In this document: piece after piece, positions 61,451 through 64,000 of the stretch
Layout of the letters: each line of letters opens with the position of its first letter
How positions within the stretch are numbered: position 1 is the first letter of the stretch
DNA from: JAEUIG01 sp046349775
Lineage (GTDB): Bacteria; Planctomycetota; Planctomycetia; Planctomycetales; Planctomycetaceae
Assembly: GCA_046349775.1 (NCBI GenBank)
Contig: JAXMBS010000014.1
Location: forward strand, 1 to 64,000
Direction of reading: 5' to 3'
Length of the DNA stretch: 64,000 bases
Notes under the pieces: model-generated
The model's database searches: none
Seen by the model: only the letters and a program-made list of their open reading frames with translations
What the model was told of the DNA's origin: nothing
Program-made: the position numbers and the translations under genes

Positions 61451-62334
61451 GCAGGCGGCGTGGCTCGGCCAGGATCTGCGACGTCGTTGCCGGGTGCCGC
61501 GAGCGCGACGGAATCGGCGGGGCCGTCCCCCGACCGGACGCCTGCCACGCGCCGCCGGATGCGCTCGATCAGCGACCGGTCGTCGAACCAGATCGAGCAG
61601 AACTGCCGGATGTAGTCGTGAGAAAAGTGCTCCATCTCGCGGACGCCGATCACATCCGGCCACAGTCCGCGCGGCCAGTACGCCGTGCCGAACAGCCAGT
61701 CCCACAGGGCGATCTTCGAGCCGTAGTTGGAACGGCTGCCCGGTCCGTCCGCTGCATGGTGCCACCAGTGCAGTTCGGCCGAGACGAACAGATAGTTCAG
61801 CGGACCGATGTACGTCTTGAAATTGGCATGGTGCCAGAACCCTTTGATCAGATCGAAGGCGAGATATACGGCAATCACCGTATGATCCAACCCGAGCGTC
61901 TGAAACGGCAGCGCGATGAAGAAGTTCTTCGCCGCGCCTTCGAGCACGTGGATCCGCAGCAGTGACACGCTGTCCATCTCCGTGACGGTGTGATGGACTC
62001 GATGAATCCGCCAGAGCCATTCGAACTTGTGGTACCAGCGGTGCAGCCAGTAGCGGCAGAAGTCGTCGACGACGAAGAACAGGGCGAACTGCGCGCCCCA
62101 GGACCAGCCGGAAAAGGTGTGGCCCCAGGCGGGAACCAGCTGCAGTGCGCCGTACGCCGCGAGTTTCGTGAGGCCCGACAACCCTGGCCCGTTGACCAGC
62201 GCAGACGTCAGATCGGTCAGGTATCCTTGCCGCAGTGGGCCGGTGCGATAGCCGGGCAGGATCGGCGGCAGCACGCGTTCCAGCGTGTGAAACACCAGCA
62301 ATCCGATGACGAGCGTCGGCAGCAGGATGCTCAT
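61408..62334 (-). CDS. sterol desaturase/fatty acid hydroxylase-family membrane enzyme
   Basis: This 308-residue membrane protein has several helices and the histidine boxes of the family, HRWYHK, HRVHH, FWHHANF and ELHWWHHAAD, which bind the di-iron centre. These enzymes hydroxylate or desaturate lipid chains or isoprenoids. The C-terminal ~45 residues overlap the end of the FabL-like gene by 43 bp on the opposite strand, so the natural C-terminus may be shorter. It lies between the synthase operon and the ABC permease, and may tailor the PKS lipid, though it is on the other strand. Confidence 0.88.
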   Translation of the reverse strand: MSILLPTLVIGLLVFHTLERVLPPILPGYRTGPLRQGYLTDLTSALVNGPGLSGLTKLAAYGALQLVPAWGHTFSGWSWGAQFALFFVVDDFCRYWLHRWYHKFEWLWRIHRVHHTVTEMDSVSLLRIHVLEGAAKNFFIALPFQTLGLDHTVIAVYLAFDLIKGFWHHANFKTYIGPLNYLFVSAELHWWHHAADGPGSRSNYGSKIALWDWLFGTAYWPRGLWPDVIGVREMEHFSHDYIRQFCSIWFDDRSLIERIRRRVAGVRSGDGPADSVALAAPGNDVADPGRATPPAYGSTAAPPSTTSV

Positions 62335-62428
62335 GGACCTGCGTCCCGTTTCAGGATGAACGCTTCAACCGGCCGGAGTGCACCGAGTCGGCGCTGACAC
62401 CGATCGGCCGGCGAAGGTCCGAACGCGC

Positions 62429-63646
62429 ATGAACGCCTGGCATATTACACGAAAAGACCTGCTCGTGCTGTGGCGCGATCGGCGTTCGCTGGTCGTCCTG
62501 CTGATTCTGCCGCTCGTGTTCATCACGATCATCGGGTTGTCGACGGGGCGGCTGCTGGGCTGGCAGAATCAGAACGACGCGCTCAAAGTGGCGATCGTCA
62601 ATCTCGACCAGGGGGAACTCTCGCAGTCGATCGTCCAGCGGTTGGGTCGCCACGAGGGGCTGGCGGCGCAGTCGGCGGTCGATATTCGCGCGGCGGAAAG
62701 GCTGCTGGAAGCCGGCCGTTGTGTCGCGGTCGTCCGGTTTGGACCCGAATTTGAGCAGCGCGTCGGCGACCTGCGTTCGGTCGACGCCCTGCAGATCGAC
62801 CAGGGCCCGCTCGCCCGCGATCTGTCGGCGCTGGACGTGCACATCACTTCGGAACCGACCCTGACCAATGTGGAAGCCATTGTGCGAATGATCGTCCAGG
62901 GGGAAGTCCTGCGCGGCGTCATCCCGGCCGTGCTTCGCAAGAACGGCTGGATTCGCAATTACATCCGGGTGCATGCTCGCGCGGCCGACGAGCCGGCTGA
63001 ATCGCCGCCGGCAGTCCCCGCGGCCCCGCAGCGGCTGGGGTACGGCAGCATCGTCTACCAGACGATTGTTCCGTCGTACACCGTGCTGTTCACGTTCTTT
63101 CTGGTCACGATCATGGCGGGGTCGTTTGTGGCGGAGCGCGACGCCGGAACATTGCGGCGGCTGCAGACGTTGCCCGTGGACAGCGCCGCCCTGGTTGTCG
63201 GCAAGACGCTGCCGTTCCTGTGCATTTCGCTGTGCCAGGGGGCCCTGCTGTTCCTCGCCGGCAAGGTCCTGTTCGGCATGGACTGGGGACGACACCCCGC
63301 ATTGTTGGCCACGGTGATCGTCTGCACGTCGCTGTCGGCCACTTGCCTGGGACTGCTCGTGGCGACGCTGGTCCGCACCACCAGCCAGGTCTCCACGTTT
63401 GCGACGCTGATCATCATCGTCATGGCCGGCATCAGCGGCTGCTTCATGCCCCGCGCGTGGCTGCCTCCGGCCATGCAGCAGGTCAGCCTCGCCACGCCCC
63501 ACGCCTGGGCGCTGATGGCCTACAACCAGCTGTTGAACTCGGCGGCTCCCGATCTGTACCGCGTCGGTCGTTGCTGCCTGATGTTGATCGGCTTCAGCAC
63601 ACTCTACGCGCTTCTCGGCTGGTGGCGTTTCCGCCAGACCAAGTGA
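62429..63646 (+). CDS. ABC-2 type transporter permease
   Basis: This permease of about 405 residues has an N-terminal helix (SLVVLLILPLVFITIIGL) and a large extracytoplasmic domain (about 45-195). Five more C-terminal helices follow, including VLFTFFLVTIMAGSFVAERD and ATLIIIVMAGISGCFMP. This is the ABC-2 (DrrB/YhgE-like) layout of exporters. The ATPase partner is not in the window; it may lie to the right or elsewhere. ATG 62429 starts the conserved WHITRKDLLVLWRDRRSL. It is divergent from the hydroxylase and may export the product of the PKS locus. Confidence 0.88.
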   Translation: MNAWHITRKDLLVLWRDRRSLVVLLILPLVFITIIGLSTGRLLGWQNQNDALKVAIVNLDQGELSQSIVQRLGRHEGLAAQSAVDIRAAERLLEAGRCVAVVRFGPEFEQRVGDLRSVDALQIDQGPLARDLSALDVHITSEPTLTNVEAIVRMIVQGEVLRGVIPAVLRKNGWIRNYIRVHARAADEPAESPPAVPAAPQRLGYGSIVYQTIVPSYTVLFTFFLVTIMAGSFVAERDAGTLRRLQTLPVDSAALVVGKTLPFLCISLCQGALLFLAGKVLFGMDWGRHPALLATVIVCTSLSATCLGLLVATLVRTTSQVSTFATLIIIVMAGISGCFMPRAWLPPAMQQVSLATPHAWALMAYNQLLNSAAPDLYRVGRCCLMLIGFSTLYALLGWWRFRQTK

Positions 63647-63661
63647 ACGCCTGGCGATCGT

Positions 63662-64000
63662 CTACTTGTCCAACCCGATTGCAGGCAGATGCGCCTGGCG
63701 GGAGGTGTTATCTCGCAGGAGACCACCCAGACCGGCAGCGTCCGATCGCAAATTCAGATTCTTGGCCGTTGGCGCCTGATCCACTTCCTGACCGACCTTG
63801 TCGGCAGCGTCGTTGCCGGTTCGATCGGGGAACGGACGCGACTCCTGATTCGCAACAGTCGTTTCAACTCCGAAGAGATCGTCGATACCGGCGCCGGGGC
63901 GAAATGTTGAGACCTGCCGGATGGGCGGACCTGAGAGGTGTTCGTCAAGCTCCGCACGGCCGCCGGCTTCGGGAACGATCGCCTTGTCAATGATCGCGGA
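63662..64000 (-). CDS. C-terminal fragment of an unknown protein, cut by the edge
   Basis: The minus strand is open from the window edge (64000) to a TAG at 63664-63662, 112 residues. It includes AIIDKAIVPEAGGRAELDEH, PGAGIDDLFGV and GLGGLLRDNTSRQAHLPAIG. Base usage fits coding sequence. The other strand offers only short alternatives. The fragment is hydrophilic with no recognised motif. It is convergent with the permease gene, 15 bp away. Confidence 0.55.
   Translation of the reverse strand, partial: SAIIDKAIVPEAGGRAELDEHLSGPPIRQVSTFRPGAGIDDLFGVETTVANQESRPFPDRTGNDAADKVGQEVDQAPTAKNLNLRSDAAGLGGLLRDNTSRQAHLPAIGLDK

Noticed and set aside
63689..63910. A 73-codon plus-strand ORF at the right edge
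   Set aside because: The minus strand has a longer open frame running off the edge with better coding sense; the plus ORF lacks a ribosome-binding site.
1..64000. CRISPR array, tRNA, rRNA, integrase or prophage
   Set aside because: No regularly spaced direct repeats, cloverleaf sequences, rRNA blocks or integrase motifs were seen on reading both strands; a tRNAscan or Infernal run would be decisive.

Overview
The window is GC-rich bacterial chromosome and almost certainly comes from a planctomycete. The signature genes are two Tat-exported DUF1501 proteins, a large PVC-type heme-binding beta-propeller/HEAT/cytochrome c protein, a CxPSR sulfatase, a BlaI/BlaR1 pair, FHA-GAF-SpoIIE signalling and many secreted proteins of no known family. 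No rRNA, tRNA or CRISPR was recognised. Many genes are broken by +/-1 shifts while the protein homology continues in the next frame. The genes hit are bamA-like, a CpaB/CpaC-like gene, ltaE, hisD, glcD, an oligoendopeptidase and the PKS; a methyltransferase has an in-frame TAG. This density looks more like uncorrected indels in the assembly than mass gene decay, so split genes should be read as probably intact.

Layout. 1-11.4 kb (mostly minus strand): a DinG-type helicase (cut by the edge), an FHA-GAF-PP2C phosphatase, a cupin, a MerR regulator with a quinol-type NO reductase behind a classic MerR operator, a BamA-like outer-membrane assembly protein and a large secreted protein. 12-18.7 kb: a BlaI-repressed operon of blaI, blaR1 and a long fusion of pilus-assembly-like (CpaC/CpaB), PDZ and thioredoxin-like domains. 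18.7-27.3 kb: a zinc metalloprotease, threonine aldolase, histidinol dehydrogenase, a Kelch-like propeller and a GlcD-type oxidase. 27.4-41.5 kb: the PVC heme protein, DUF1501, a PHP hydrolase, a sulfatase, small membrane or lipoproteins, a B12-binding radical SAM enzyme and a ChlI/MoxR-like AAA+ ATPase. 41.7-51.6 kb: a methyltransferase, M3 peptidase, MFS carrier, YhaM-like exoribonuclease, then a translationally coupled run (HpcH aldolase, SDR, small protein, nucleotidyltransferase-like protein) and a second DUF1501.

51.7-63.6 kb is the standout region, a lipid/polyketide locus. A PUFA-synthase-like megasynthase (KS, Cys-less KS resembling a chain-length factor, AT, one ACP, an embedded C45 autoproteolytic acyltransferase, KR, DH) overlaps a phosphopantetheinyl transferase, which overlaps a FabL-type enoyl reductase. 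A sterol-desaturase-family hydroxylase and an ABC-2 permease follow. The megasynthase has no thioesterase or enoyl-reductase domain. The C45 domain could be the release step, and FabL the missing reductase in trans. Because C45 enzymes mature by cutting themselves before their nucleophilic cysteine, this PKS may split itself in two after translation.

The spacers carry several dispersed repeats: a 28-bp hairpin element that reads EGEAPAEP when translated, ACGGAC-type palindromes, a 79-bp MITE-like element, a long imperfect hairpin and AT-rich short repeats.
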